A DNA stretch of 64,000 nt from an uncultured Acidobacteriaceae bacterium (GCA_903849645.1 CAINJJ010000015.1:62001-126000), one strand, 5' to 3'. Shown: positions 47,501-55,900, numbered from the stretch's first letter. The notes: generated from the letters alone by a model not told the origin. Made by a program: numbers and translations.

Positions 47501-48273
47501 TCGCCGGGGCCACTCCTCCGGTCTGCAAGCTGGCAAACAGCACACTGGCTGTTGCAAGTGTGCCGCCACAGCAGTCGGTCGGCATTGTGATCGATGCTAC
47601 CCAGGCGACTTCGACTGCTTCCCAGGTGACACCAGGGGTTTACACATTCACCGTGGGCGGAACGGATTCGACGACTGGACTTGTTCGTTCCGCGGCATCG
47701 TTCCTGGTGACAGTTCGCTCGGTTTCAACCCCGCTGACTGTGGCCTCCGGCGCCACGACGGGCAACTCGGGCAACGTGACCTTCAACCTGCCCGCCGGGC
47801 TGACCCTATCGAACCTTTCGTGCCCGTCCATGTCAGGTACAGGGATCACCGGGGCGCCAGGCGTGGCTCCGTCCAGCTTCTCGGTGGCATGCAGCTTTGG
47901 CACGGTGACGTACACGCCGGCCTCCGGTACTGCCTCCGTAACAGTGACGGTGACGACCGGGTCGGGAGCTGTCGCTGCAATCGCCAACCATTCCAACATC
48001 TTCGCGGCTGGCCTGTTGGGCATTCCGCTCTTCGGATTGATTGGCTTGATCCGCGGCCGCAAATCCACCAAGTCGGCCATCTACCGGCTACTGGCAATCG
48101 TCGCACTCTGCGCGGCGGGAATGCAGGTGCTCGGTTGCGGTGGTTCCTTCCAGAGGCCTGTAACCCCTGGAAGCGGCAAGACACCGCCGGGCGTTTACTA
48201 TGTTCTGGTCCAGGGCAACGGGAGCGATAGCCAGCAGTATCAGGCAGTGCTTGAGCTACACGTCACTCTTTAG
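41563..48273 (+). CDS. Giant exported FG-GAP and bacterial Ig-like repeat protein
   Basis: Exported surface protein of 2236 residues. After a signal peptide (LLWAFVCLMVCGVSASAQ) comes a beta-propeller-type region to about residue 750 with many FG-GAP/VCBS units of roughly 50 residues (VGDVNGDGKQDLVI and variants, with Asp-rich calcium-binding loops). From about residue 760 to 1960 there are 11 Ig-like repeats of about 100 residues of the Big_3_5 type (NQSVTFTATVTP ... FTDNGTAITGC ... YSGDTNY-like). The C-terminus has a hydrophobic anchor-like segment (FAAGLLGIPLFGLIGLIRGR), a second hydrophobic stretch with LGCGGS, then a short beta domain. Probably adhesive or structural. ATG 41563 has CGGAGA upstream. 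A barrel gene follows after a hairpin. Confidence 0.9.
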   Translation: MVRRVNVSSSSWLLWAFVCLMVCGVSASAQSPDSSRLRSTSGPDFIVAPSYRFSAAPTSVAVGDVNGDGKQDLVITKRVSGSVSVHLGDGNGGFSAGVDYVAGAQPGHVLLADLKGDGKLDIVVTDYATGVVNVLAGNGDGTFAKPVSYPAIARPVAMVLGNFRGQGKRDLAIASAAGVAVLLNDGSGRFGAATSFAIDRQPASIAAADIKGAGHDDLVLANLDGTVRAMLGDGSGHFRSVSLSTVAPESLSSVISGDFNHDGKADLAVTEPTSGKLTILLGRGDGSFQQGASYTVGNGPVSVIAQDLKGDAGTDLITLNRAANTFSVLLGNGDGTFQAPVDFVAGNSPVAAVAGEFYGTGKADLAILNSQDGTISVPQGRGDGSFQASHSYRAGLDRKAVAVGDLDGDGRADLVVSSYCGADSACKSGNATVYLANADGTYRQAAQYALGAGPVAVALADLRGTKKLDLIALNRVDKSITVLPGNGDGSFAAAQTYALSASPSALFVGSLSGKATPEIAITTDCGSSICGQPGNLVIWRNRGDGTLLESASYAVGYSPASIAAADLHGTGKIDLVVANSCGQDSSCKSQGTAMVFSGNGAGRFNATAEFNIGSAPSSIALANLTGSGNDLVVAQRGSNQVAVFHADGKGGFGAPAVYPVGSAPSSLTVADINGDGRQDIAVANFQSSTVSVLFGNAKGKLQPAVAYQVGTGPEAVAPVSPGRGMAFNLVAANGNGGATPMGSDITLLAKPKPLLTAPTSVTLTNSPAISAADAQVTLTATVAGASGTATGNVVFSTVVGAVSTPISDCGGAAGATLNGAGSVTCLTQLLPVGTDTVQANYLGDIVYSALPSNTVSQTVSKTTPTVALTSTGASFSVDQTVAVTATIAPTTPTVATDVLTIAGAVSFTDGGNPIASCASVTPTFSAATGHATAVCNLTGLTVGSHSIAASYAGNATYNTASSTSSLALTITTANSTTTVAAAPAAPAVNQSVTYTATVAPSVAPPPVPANEVTITGTVVFKDGASTILGCDAQPVVFSAVTGSGTATCTVASLAAGIHLIVATYAGDTNYGTSVSSTLGLTVTKAATSIAVTATPASPSVAASVTYQATVTATANPPVATELPIAGTVSFTDGGTTITGCGAQSVVFNVLGQGLAQCTTTAGAAGAHSIVAVYTGDTNYNGVTLTPALSVTVTKGNTSLALASSVNPSSLNQSVTFTATVTPPTGSAIAFAPASTVAFTDNGASITGCTAQSLTAGVATCATSALTGGHHSVVATFSGDVNYNGSNNNVAQTVSTAASTTALVSAPSATTTINQAVTFTATIGPLGGSAALTGTVTFTDGGGPLAGCTVNFVPATGTATCTTSSLALGAHTVKATYAGDTSYTTSNATITQTVTQAATSVALASSISPSAINQSVTFTATVTPTPSGSTALSGSVAFTDNGTAITNCSAVAVVPATGVATCSTSTLTGGAHTIKATYGSDTNFSSSNNTITQTISSALTSLAVITSLNPSTVNQTVSFTATVTAPAGNTALSGKVNFTDNGTAIAGCTGLVPTAAGVAICSDQFLTAAGSPHTITATYTNDTNFAGSSNNVAPAQVVSAAAGTLALSSSPNPSSFNQSVTFTATVSVPAGGVGLSGKVAFNDGLTAAAIPGCGAVSPAANGVASCPISTLSIGTHNITAAYGSDANFTVTPSSAVAQSVGKTATTTAIIANFVSIAVNNSVIFTATVSSTAKGNTPFTGSMAFSTNGIGIACNGAAAAAPLPVDATTGVANCATSALLAGSDTILASYSNDTNFAGSTDSLVEQVVAGSASINLSSSTLSAPIFAVNPSDTNDAVTFTASFLPVHSGPVALTGSMIFTDEITANSSTTTAIICTVPLQPGDNGETCTCGKAVGNCKLASGSNKIFASYVGDPNFTPTPSTPVLQLVEDYALVVSSTPPVIVTQGSTTTKDPFSPQTISVAPVSIENFSGTLALSCIPQAVAGATPPVCKLANSTLAVASVPPQQSVGIVIDATQATSTASQVTPGVYTFTVGGTDSTTGLVRSAASFLVTVRSVSTPLTVASGATTGNSGNVTFNLPAGLTLSNLSCPSMSGTGITGAPGVAPSSFSVACSFGTVTYTPASGTASVTVTVTTGSGAVAAIANHSNIFAAGLLGIPLFGLIGLIRGRKSTKSAIYRLLAIVALCAAGMQVLGCGGSFQRPVTPGSGKTPPGVYYVLVQGNGSDSQQYQAVLELHVTL

Positions 48274-48284
48274 GTTTATGACAC

Positions 48285-48320
48285 GGGCGACAGCGGCTTC
48301 CAAGCAAGCAGCTGTCGCCC
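48285..48320 (+). terminator. Hairpin between the giant repeat gene and the barrel gene
   Basis: GGGCGACAGC (48285-48294) and GCTGTCGCCC (48311-48320) form a 10-bp perfect stem with a 16-base loop. It starts 12 bases after the stop codon. There is no T-run, so it may only attenuate read-through into the next gene. Confidence 0.5.
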
Positions 48321-48351
48321 CGGAACTTCAGCTTTTTGTCGAGGGAGACCG

Positions 48352-49644
48352 ATGAAACGACGCACTCTGCAACTGCTGCTGCTCGCCGTCCTTTCCAGTT
48401 CGAGCGCCATGGCACAAATCAAATGCGATGGTACCTCCGCAGCTTCACAGAAGCTGGTTTGCGAGTTTCCATTCGCAACGGGGCTTTTTGCCAATGCTAC
48501 GGCTCTGAATTCTGGCAGTGGACAATCGAATGCGCAACAGGTGGCCACCAGTCTGAACATCGCCATTGCGACCCAGGTCAGCCAACTGCCGCTGGCCAGC
48601 GCATCGGCGGGCACGGTTGTGCTGTTCAAGGCGGGGGCGCCCGTGACCTACAACAACCTCGGCCCGATCCTGACCGATCGCGCGGAGACCGTGGGGAAGC
48701 ACAAATTCTTCCTGGGCTTCACTGCCAGCCAGTTTGTCTTCACGGATATTGACGGGACCCCACTGTCGGCGTTGCCCTTTACCTACTTCCGGACCGCCAC
48801 CACGCCACCTACCCCCACCAACCCGGGCGGCACATTCGTGAGCAACATATACACGACTGAAACCACGAATCTCCGATTCAGGATCAATCAGTTCATCGGG
48901 GTGGCGACGTTGGGTCTGACGGATCGATTCGACATTTCAGTCATCGTCCCGTCGGAGAGGATCTCGCTCGGAGACACGACTTCCAAGATTACCAACTACG
49001 TTGTTGACGCCAACAACGTCAACGTCCTGAAATACACCACGCCCGACTCCTACACCCCTGGCACTGCGAGCGGCGTTGGCGATGTGACGGTGAATTTGAA
49101 GTCGGAGATATGGAGAGGAGAGCGCGCAGCTCTTTCGGCCGCGGGGAACGTCAGAATTCCAACTGGAGACCAGTTAAACCTCCTCGGCTCCGGCGCCTGG
49201 GGAATCAATCCCTATGTGGTGTATTCCTATCTGGCGAAGATCTCTCCGCATGCGAAGATCGGCTATCAATGGAACACCTCGACGGTGCTGGACAACCCAA
49301 CCAACGAGGCGGGAAAGAATCAAAGGTTGCCGGGTGGATTGCAATACAACTTCGGCGCGGACTGGGCGGTGCACAAGCGCATCACCCTTGCGGGCGATCT
49401 GTTGGGAAACCAATATCTCAATACCCCCAAGCTGATCACCGTAGTCAGAAATATCCAGGGAGTGGGAAATCTGAATACGAGCGACACCCAGAACTCCAGC
49501 TATTCCATCAGCAATGCGAGCGCGGGCTTGAAGTGGAACCCCGCCAAAGCACTGGTCTTCTCCTGCAACGTGTTGTTCCAACTCAACAACGTAGGGTTGC
49601 GGGCCAGGCCAACTCCGCTGGTCGGCATCTCCTACAAGTTCTAG
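48352..49644 (+). CDS. Outer-membrane beta-barrel protein (MetA phenol-degradation type)
   Basis: Exported protein of 430 residues with a signal peptide (LQLLLLAVLSSSSAMAQ). The body shows the alternating amphipathic strands of an outer-membrane barrel, with IGVATLGLTDRFDISVIVP, SGVGDVTVNLKSEIWRGERAAL, AAGNVRIPTGDQ and a C-terminal strand ending in aromatic Phe (LVGISYKF). This pattern (GVGD...K, IPTGD, FNxG) resembles the transporter/MetA-pathway barrel family. An N-terminal region of about 70 residues is Cys-containing and not barrel-like. It follows the giant repeat protein by 79 bp and may help export or anchor it, but no direct evidence exists. ATG 48352 follows GAGGGAGACC. Confidence 0.78.
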   Translation: MKRRTLQLLLLAVLSSSSAMAQIKCDGTSAASQKLVCEFPFATGLFANATALNSGSGQSNAQQVATSLNIAIATQVSQLPLASASAGTVVLFKAGAPVTYNNLGPILTDRAETVGKHKFFLGFTASQFVFTDIDGTPLSALPFTYFRTATTPPTPTNPGGTFVSNIYTTETTNLRFRINQFIGVATLGLTDRFDISVIVPSERISLGDTTSKITNYVVDANNVNVLKYTTPDSYTPGTASGVGDVTVNLKSEIWRGERAALSAAGNVRIPTGDQLNLLGSGAWGINPYVVYSYLAKISPHAKIGYQWNTSTVLDNPTNEAGKNQRLPGGLQYNFGADWAVHKRITLAGDLLGNQYLNTPKLITVVRNIQGVGNLNTSDTQNSSYSISNASAGLKWNPAKALVFSCNVLFQLNNVGLRARPTPLVGISYKF

Positions 49645-49992
49645 CCAGGCGAAGCCCCTGGGACGAGCATCAGGGCAAGGGATTTTCGAAGCAATCGATA
49701 GCGCACCGGTTCCGGTGCGCTATCTGCTGATAGGGCTAGAGGCTATCACGGAAAATCGCGTGAGGGGTTCCAAACGGGCGTCAGCCGATTTTGTGATTGC
49801 CCGGATTCCAGACTTTCAACTCTTCTCTCGCAGTTGATTTTGCGCGGGAAGAGTTGAGGGGGGACAATTCTGGGGCAACTTGGGATCACGCCCACCCTGC
49901 GGTCCAAGCCATGAATCGGGAATGTGCAGTTGCGGGTTCGGAGTAGCAGTGGAATACTTTCAGTCATTGGATGATGAGGTCTGACAGAACCC
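49645..49992. other. Intergenic region with two hairpins
   Basis: About 348 bases without a gene. GATAGCGCACC and GGTGCGCTATC (49697-49724) form an 11-bp or longer stem, a likely terminator for the barrel gene. CAACTCTTC (49817-49825) and GAAGAGTTG (49848-49856) form a second, weaker pair. The promoter of the following T6SS-associated cluster is probably here but was not located. Confidence 0.5.
49697..49724 (+). terminator. Hairpin after the barrel gene
   Basis: Perfect inverted repeat (GATAGCGCACC...GGTGCGCTATC, 11 bp plus an inner GG/CC) 52 bases after the barrel stop codon. No strong T-run. Confidence 0.55.
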
Positions 49993-50511
49993 ATGTCTCA
50001 TGCCGGAGCTGCCGCCAATTTCCCCTCGATTGGCCGATGGACGGTTACCGCCTTTCCCAGGGGCTGGATTTATATCGACGAGTTTGGAATCCGTCAGATG
50101 ACGATGGACCCCAAGGAAGTCCCCGCGAATGTGGGACTCGGCCAGGACACGCTCAGTGATGAGTTGGCCCTTGGGGAATATATTGAAAAGCAAAAGAAGA
50201 TGATTGAAGGTCATCTGCTTGAAGCCAGGTTTTCCGGGCCGCAGCCTACCACATTTGCAGGCGCCGATGAGGCGCACCTCTTGCTGATTCGCCACAGTGT
50301 GGCCTCGGTGGGAGGAATGCTTCATGTGCAGACGTATGTGCGCCGCGGCCTGTGGCTGGGGATTGTGACTTTGACTTCGATTGAAAGCCTGGTCAGGACA
50401 GTGAAGCCGGACTATGACGCATTCGTGCGCGGTCTGCATATCCTGCCGGAGCCGCCATCGGGGGCGGTGCCGCAAGCAGGATCGGCTGATGCCGATCCGG
50501 GGGGGCGATAG
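49993..50511 (+). CDS. DUF1795/Eag-like T6SS effector chaperone (candidate)
   Basis: Cytoplasmic protein of 172 residues. Its layout matches DUF1795 (DcrB/Eag) proteins: an N-terminal beta segment (TVTAFPRGWIYIDEF), then LGEYIEKQKKMIEGHL (the usual helix after the first strands), a strand-turn-strand part (FAGADEAHLLLIRHS; MLHVQTYVRRGLWLGIVTLT), and a final helix (VKPDYDAFVRGLHILPEPP). Eag chaperones protect hydrophobic regions of PAAR effectors and are encoded next to them. Here the next gene is a PAAR protein that begins directly after this stop codon. The tail is glycine/alanine-rich. The family call is by pattern only; other DcrB-like roles are possible. Confidence 0.6.
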   Translation: MSHAGAAANFPSIGRWTVTAFPRGWIYIDEFGIRQMTMDPKEVPANVGLGQDTLSDELALGEYIEKQKKMIEGHLLEARFSGPQPTTFAGADEAHLLLIRHSVASVGGMLHVQTYVRRGLWLGIVTLTSIESLVRTVKPDYDAFVRGLHILPEPPSGAVPQAGSADADPGGR

Positions 50512-51348
50512 ATGCCGCCAGCAGCAAGAGTCAGCGATATGCATACGTGCCCGATGGTGACGGGCATTGTGCCTCATGTGGGAGGACCGATCATGCCGCC
50601 GGGCGTGCCGACGGTGATGATTGATTTTCTGCCAGCCGCGAATGTGACGACGATGGCGACCTGCGTTGGTCCGCCGGATGTGATCGTCAAGGGTTCAGCG
50701 GGAGTGATGATCAACTTTTTGCCGGCAGCCCGGATGGGCGACATGACCGCGCATGGCGGCGTGATCGTGCTCGGGTCCATGACCTGCATGATTGGTGAGA
50801 TTGGGGCGCCCTCGCCGGGAGCAGGCGGGATGGGCGGAGTGATGGCGGGAATGGCGGTGGCCGGCCTTTCAAGCACGTCATCAAAGAATGCGATCGATCT
50901 CGCGAAGCCAGCCAGTCTGGAAAACTCACAGTTCAACGGGGTAAAGGCGGATCGGGTTCGGCCCGGCACCAATGGCAAGGTGGCGGTGATTGGCCGGAGC
51001 ATGGATAACGCGGTGAATCCCTACGCGCAAGGATTGCAGGGAGAGACTGGCGAGGGGATTGAGACCTTCAGCGGCGACCAGATTTCGCCAGGGGCGGTGA
51101 CGGCGTGGAATACGCTGAAGAAGCAGTATGCGCCGGACCCCATTCCTCCCGACGTGGTTCAGGATTCGCAGATGTACCAGGACAACCAGGCGTGGGCGCA
51201 GAAGCTGGCGGACCAGGGGTATACCGTGGTGGACGTTGACAATCCCGGAGGCCAGGCCGATAGCCCCTTCTACGAGATGGAGAAGCAGACGCTGTTTGGC
51301 GGGGATGCGGGCGGTGGCGCCGGCGGAAGCGGAGCAGGAGCAGACTGA
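50512..51348 (+). CDS. PAAR-domain T6SS spike protein with C-terminal candidate toxin domain
   Basis: 278 residues. The first part (1-100) is PAAR/DUF4150-like: HTCPMVTGIVPHVGGPIMPP, FLPAANVTTMATCVGPPDVI and NFLPAARMGDMTAHGG, with His11, Cys13, His22, Cys51 and a late His as likely zinc ligands. PAAR proteins cap the T6SS VgrG spike. A glycine/methionine-rich linker (about 101-125) precedes a separate domain (about 145-270): KVAVIGRSMDNAVNPYAQGL, DNQAWAQKLADQGYTVVDVD, SPFYEMEKQTLFGG. This domain recalls C-terminal modules of polymorphic toxins, but I cannot name its activity. ATG 50512 directly follows the upstream stop; GGGGGGCG serves as ribosome-binding site. Its TGA overlaps the next ATG by one base. 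Confidence 0.85.
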   Translation: MPPAARVSDMHTCPMVTGIVPHVGGPIMPPGVPTVMIDFLPAANVTTMATCVGPPDVIVKGSAGVMINFLPAARMGDMTAHGGVIVLGSMTCMIGEIGAPSPGAGGMGGVMAGMAVAGLSSTSSKNAIDLAKPASLENSQFNGVKADRVRPGTNGKVAVIGRSMDNAVNPYAQGLQGETGEGIETFSGDQISPGAVTAWNTLKKQYAPDPIPPDVVQDSQMYQDNQAWAQKLADQGYTVVDVDNPGGQADSPFYEMEKQTLFGGDAGGGAGGSGAGAD

Positions 51349-51812
51349 TGGAATCAGTGGATCGGGCCTTTGCGAAGGAGTATCAGATTGTGAATGATGC
51401 GGTGCGCCGGCACACGCCGGGATTCGCCGGCAGGGGCTTCGACCTCATGGGCGTATCCCTCGAGGGCTCACGCAAGCGGCAGAGGTTTCCTGTCTATCAC
51501 CTTCAGAACCAACAGACGGGCATGGCGATCAACATCTCCTTTGTGCCGGCGGCGAATGGGCTCAACGGCGGCTTTACCGCGCTGATCATCAAGCCGGTGA
51601 ACCAGAAGATGGACCTCGAAGATCATTTGAAGGCGCATGGGGGCGAGGCTCTTGCTCCATTCTTCACCTATCGCGATCCGCATATCGATCTGGGCGGGTT
51701 TGCGGAGGGCTTCTTCCAGATGCTGGGCGGCCTGATGGACAATGCGCTGAAGCCAGTGATCGAGGGCAGGTTTTTTCAAGAGACGCCGATCGACTGGATG
51801 GGTTACAAGTAG
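51348..51812 (+). CDS. Orphan protein, candidate immunity to the PAAR toxin
   Basis: Cytoplasmic protein of 154 residues with no motif I recognise. It has alternating beta strands and helices (FPVYHLQNQQTGMAINISF; GGFTALIIKPVNQKMDLEDH) and a C-terminal stretch rich in aromatic residues (FAEGFFQMLGGLMDN; IDWMGYK). The start codon overlaps the PAAR stop codon by one base, so the two are co-translated. Position after a PAAR gene with a toxin-like C-terminus, lack of a signal peptide and small size are typical for an immunity protein of a cytoplasm-acting toxin. This role is inferred from position alone. Confidence 0.5.
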   Translation: MESVDRAFAKEYQIVNDAVRRHTPGFAGRGFDLMGVSLEGSRKRQRFPVYHLQNQQTGMAINISFVPAANGLNGGFTALIIKPVNQKMDLEDHLKAHGGEALAPFFTYRDPHIDLGGFAEGFFQMLGGLMDNALKPVIEGRFFQETPIDWMGYK

Positions 51813-51906
51813 CGCGTCAGTCTATCTGAAAACTGCGCGATGAGCAGGCGGCCTGCCGCAGTTCAATCACACTCTTGAATCGACCTCCAGGGCCCAAAGG
51901 CGCATT

Positions 51907-51922
51907 GCAGGCGCACGCCTGC
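51907..51922. terminator. Small inverted repeat between converging genes
   Basis: GCAGGCG (51907-51913), two bases, CGCCTGC (51916-51922) between the candidate immunity gene (+) and the PP2C gene (-). The loop is too short for a real hairpin unless the inner pairs open, so only weak terminator evidence. Confidence 0.3.
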
Positions 51923-51941
51923 TCTGCGCCGCGCATGGCCG

Positions 51942-52865
51942 TCAGGCGGCCACGGCCTGGAGCAGGATGCAGGTGATGTTGTCCACGCCGCCGCGCTGCT
52001 TGGCGCAATCAATGAGGCGCTGGCAGACAGCTTCAAACGGCGTGGCCGCGAAGAAGGCCGCGATCTCGTCCTGATTCACGTAGCGCGTGAGACCGTCCGA
52101 TGCGAGCAGGATTGCGGTTCCGGGCTTGAGGTCGACGGAGAAGAAGTCTGGCTCTACCTCTGCGCCCACCCCTACGGCGCGGGTGATGACCGACTCCATG
52201 CCGCGCAGGTCGGCGTTGGGCGCTTCTTCAATGGTGAGCACGCCGGTGCGGATGAGTTCGTTGATGTAGGAGTGATCGACGGTGAGCTGGATGCATTGTC
52301 CACCCTGGATCATGTAAGCGCGGCTGTCTCCCACGTTACCGAGGATCAGCCTGTCTTCATCGCGCGCGGCAGCCACCAGCGTGGTCCCCATCCCCTTGTG
52401 CTCGGGAATCTGCGCATAGTTCCAGACGTCGAGGTTGGCGGACTTGATGGCGTGCAGGAGGCGTCCGCTGATGCTGGCGCCTGTGGAGACAGATGCGGCA
52501 AAGGTATCGACGAGGGCCGCAACGGCGCGCGCACTGGCAACCTCGCCGCTGGCCATTCCTCCCATGCCGTCGCACACGACATAGATGCCCGCCGCACCGT
52601 CGTAGCCATAGGAGTCCTCGTTATTCTTGCGCACGCAGCCCATGTCGCTGAGGGCGGAGACGGCGATGTGCAAAGCTGGGGGAGCGGCGGCTGCGAGAGG
52701 CGCATCCTCGGCAGCGGCTGCGGGGCTCTCGGCGGGCGCCGGCTGAATGGCCTCTGCGGATTCACTGGGCTCGAATGCCGGGCCGGGCTCACTGTGCGGC
52801 TCGGCCGAAGGGTCGGACGATGGAGCGGAGTCCGAGTACGGATTGAAGGAGTCTTGGTTCATCAT
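51942..52865 (-). CDS. PP2C-type Ser/Thr phosphatase (T6SS-linked)
   Basis: Metal-dependent protein phosphatase of 307 residues. After a low-complexity, Pro/Ala/Glu/Ser-rich N-terminus (about 70 residues) the catalytic domain holds the PP2C motifs: SDMGCVRKNNEDSYG, VVCDGMGGMASGEVAS, GMGTTLVAA, GNVGDSRAYMI, AILLASDGLTRYV and GGVDNITCILL, with all metal-binding aspartates. It is the last gene of the minus-strand tssK-tssL-tssM run and resembles PppA phosphatases that counter PpkA kinases in T6SS control. ATG 52865 is chosen; a TTG at 52910 would lengthen the N-terminus. The predicted role is dephosphorylation of a T6SS regulator. Confidence 0.88.
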   Translation of the reverse strand: MMNQDSFNPYSDSAPSSDPSAEPHSEPGPAFEPSESAEAIQPAPAESPAAAAEDAPLAAAAPPALHIAVSALSDMGCVRKNNEDSYGYDGAAGIYVVCDGMGGMASGEVASARAVAALVDTFAASVSTGASISGRLLHAIKSANLDVWNYAQIPEHKGMGTTLVAAARDEDRLILGNVGDSRAYMIQGGQCIQLTVDHSYINELIRTGVLTIEEAPNADLRGMESVITRAVGVGAEVEPDFFSVDLKPGTAILLASDGLTRYVNQDEIAAFFAATPFEAVCQRLIDCAKQRGGVDNITCILLQAVAA

Positions 52866-52925
52866 CACATCTCGGTTTCCGGAGTTATTGCTGTCCCAGG
52901 TGGTTGTCAAATGCCTCGCGATGAC

Positions 52926-55900
52926 TCAGTGGGTGACCGCGGCGACACAGTGGAAGCCCTTCATGAACTGCGGGTCGAGCAGGGGCGCGCCAGGACCGGA
53001 GGCATCAAAGAGAACGACCTCAGGCGCCTGGTTGTTGAACTGGAAGGTGAACTTCAGCCGGTTTGGCGGCAGGTGAGCCGCGCCAAAGGCGAGGCGGAAT
53101 ACGGACCAGGCTCCGGACATGTTGGGCGCGGTGTTCTTGCTGGTGGCAAGTGTGATCTTGCTGGAGGGCTGCGAGACCCAATGGAAGGTGGCGGACTGAC
53201 CGGCGGAGGCAATCTGCTGACCGTCGATGTTCAGGACTCCATCAGCGGCGCCGGCTCCCTTGACTTCGGCAAGAGTGAAGTTGAGGGATGGCTGGTTGCC
53301 CGCGGCGAAGAGTGAGGATGAGATCTTCTGAGCATCGTTGAGGAACTTGAGATAGGCGCCGTTGATGGGAACCTTGGAGCCGGGCGCGGAGACGTATTGG
53401 GAGCCCTGGAGGACGATCAGCTTCTGGAGCGACTGATTGGAACTGTAGTACTGGGCAAACTTGCCCTGGCCAGGAGCGAAGAGCTGCGCGGCCTCCTCGG
53501 TGGTGGCTTCCTGATCGGCCTGCGGGTTGAAGGGGAACTTCTTGAGCACGGGGCCAATCTGGTCGCAGAAGCCCTGGCCACCGCCGTTGAGCGCGGCCGC
53601 CGGAGCGCGCGAGGCCAGATCCTCAACGGACTTGATGGGCGCTTCAAGCAGGGCGAAGCTGGTCTTGTCCATGTTGCCGGTGGGGTCCGGAACGAAGGTA
53701 TTGCGGATGTTTTCGGCGGACTGCTCGGCATTGATGGCGGAGTTGATGATGGGCGTGGCGGAGTTGGGATCGGCCGCGGCTAGAGGGTTGTCGGTGAGGG
53801 ACTTGACGGCTCCGCCGAGGTCCTGGAGCTTCTGGATGTATGCCTGGTTGGACTGGGCGACGAAGACGTTGTCGGGATTCGACGCCGGGACAACGGACTG
53901 GGGCGCCTGGAATGCACCGGAGATGGCCGGCGCGGCGACGCCGGTGTTGAAAGAGACCAGGGAGAAGAGCTCGAGGATCGGAGAGACGTTGGAGTCGAGG
54001 ATGCTGAGCTTGGTGGCGGCATCGGGCAGGTTCTTGAAGGCCACGAAGTGCGCGCTGGTCAGGTAGGTACGCCAGTTCTGCAGATAGTCGGCGGTATAGA
54101 CCTCCTGCAACTTGGCGGAGAGCGTGGCCCGGTCGATAGGCGGACCGGAGGCGGGGCCCAGCACCCATTCCTCACCGCTGAAGTAGGGCTCGGGATGCTG
54201 GATGGCATTTTGCATGAAGGTGAAGCCGCCCTTGGTGAATGCGCCCTGCACTTCGTAGCTGTCGATGATGTATTGCGCGGAGCCGGGGAACTTGTCGTTG
54301 TAGCGGAGGCTGGGGTTCTTGTGGCTGGCGTCTGCCAGCATGCTCTGGTAGACGTGCTGGAAGCCCTGGAAGCCGTTGAGGTAGTAGCGGCCGCGCGCCA
54401 CGGCCTGGGCGTCGGCGGCGCCGCCCGCGGAGGCGAGGCAGGAGCCGGGCTGGGGCAGAAGGCCGGCATAGAACTCGAACTGCGCCTGCGCGAGCCGGGC
54501 GAGTTCCGGGTCGGGCGTGTTGTTGCCGGCCCACTCGGAGGCAAGGACCGCCGGGAGGAAATCAACAGTGCTCTTGTCCGGGTTGGAGGTGGTGATGAGA
54601 TAGGCCTTGAGCGGCTTGTAGGTGGCGTTGTAGTTGGCGTCGGGCAGCGGCGGAGCCTGGACCGCGCGGAGGCGGGCCAGGATGTTGTTCTGCGTGGGCG
54701 CCAGCAGCAGGCTGCGGAACCGGTCTGAGTAGGCCTGACAGGCGACCGGGTAGAGCGCATTGCCCTTGTAGAGCCCGAAGCGGTCCATCAGCGGCGCGCC
54801 GTTCTGGCGATAGTCTTCCAGTTCCACCAGGACCGTGCGGAGCTTGTCGAGCGTGGCAAGGTCCTGTGTGGCGGCGAAACCTGTGGCGGAGACCGGGGCT
54901 ACAGGAATGCGGATTGCGCCGGAGACGCGCTGCTCAAGGGCGCGATTGTTGAAGAACGAGATGGTGGTGAAGAGCAGGATGAGAAGTACGAAGGCGCTGG
55001 CGGTGGCCAGCAGCGCGCGCTTGAGGAAGTTGGTGCGAGTGCTGGCGCGGCTGGTCTCAAGCGCGGACTTGTCGGCGAGCAGGATTTTGGAAAAAAGGTG
55101 GGGAAGGAAGACCCATTGCGGCACCTTGCGGGTACCGCCCGAGCGCTGGCGCGGGGGCGGGGCCTGCATGGACTGCGCGCCGGCCATGGAGAAGATGCGC
55201 GTGGCGCCCGCGTCCGCGGCGGGGGCGGCCTGCTGCTGATGCTGCGCGGGACCGATGTCCAAAACATCTTCTACGACATGAGCCCTCATGCCGGTGAAGA
55301 AGAAGCCGCGCAGGAAGGGATTGACGCCCAACTGGCTGGGCCGTCCGAGCTCGAGAAGGAAGCCGATGAGGCCGGCGCGGAGCTTGCGCAGGTCGCGCGG
55401 AAATTCATAGGCGCGGGAGAGGCTCTGCAACTCGCCGCCGCGGGAGAGCAGATCAAGCCGGTACTCGGCGAGAGCGTAGATCAGCTGGTCGAGGCGGGAA
55501 CCGATTTGCTCGCTGGCCTGGTCGGCGTAGAGGCCCGAGTTGGGGTTGATGGATGCGAGAAGGGAGCCGATGGGGAGCTTCACTTCTTCTTCGGTGAGGT
55601 TGCCGGCATACTCCGCGAAGGGCGCAACGGTGTCGAGCTTGGTGAAGAGGACGTAGACAGGCAGGGAGGTGCCGAGAGTCTGCGCGAGCTGGCGGAGGCG
55701 TTCGTTGATGTTCTGTGCAAGGGCGCGAATCTGCTCGGCGGTGTTGGGGGCCAGGATGCGCTCGATGCTGACGCACACGACGACCGAGCGGGACGGGAGG
55801 CGGCTGTCCTTGGAGAAGGCGGAGCCAAGGCGGGCGGGCAAGGTGGACTTGACGAGCCGCAGCCAGAGGGCAGCCTGGCGAAGCAGCGGGCCGCCGGCCT

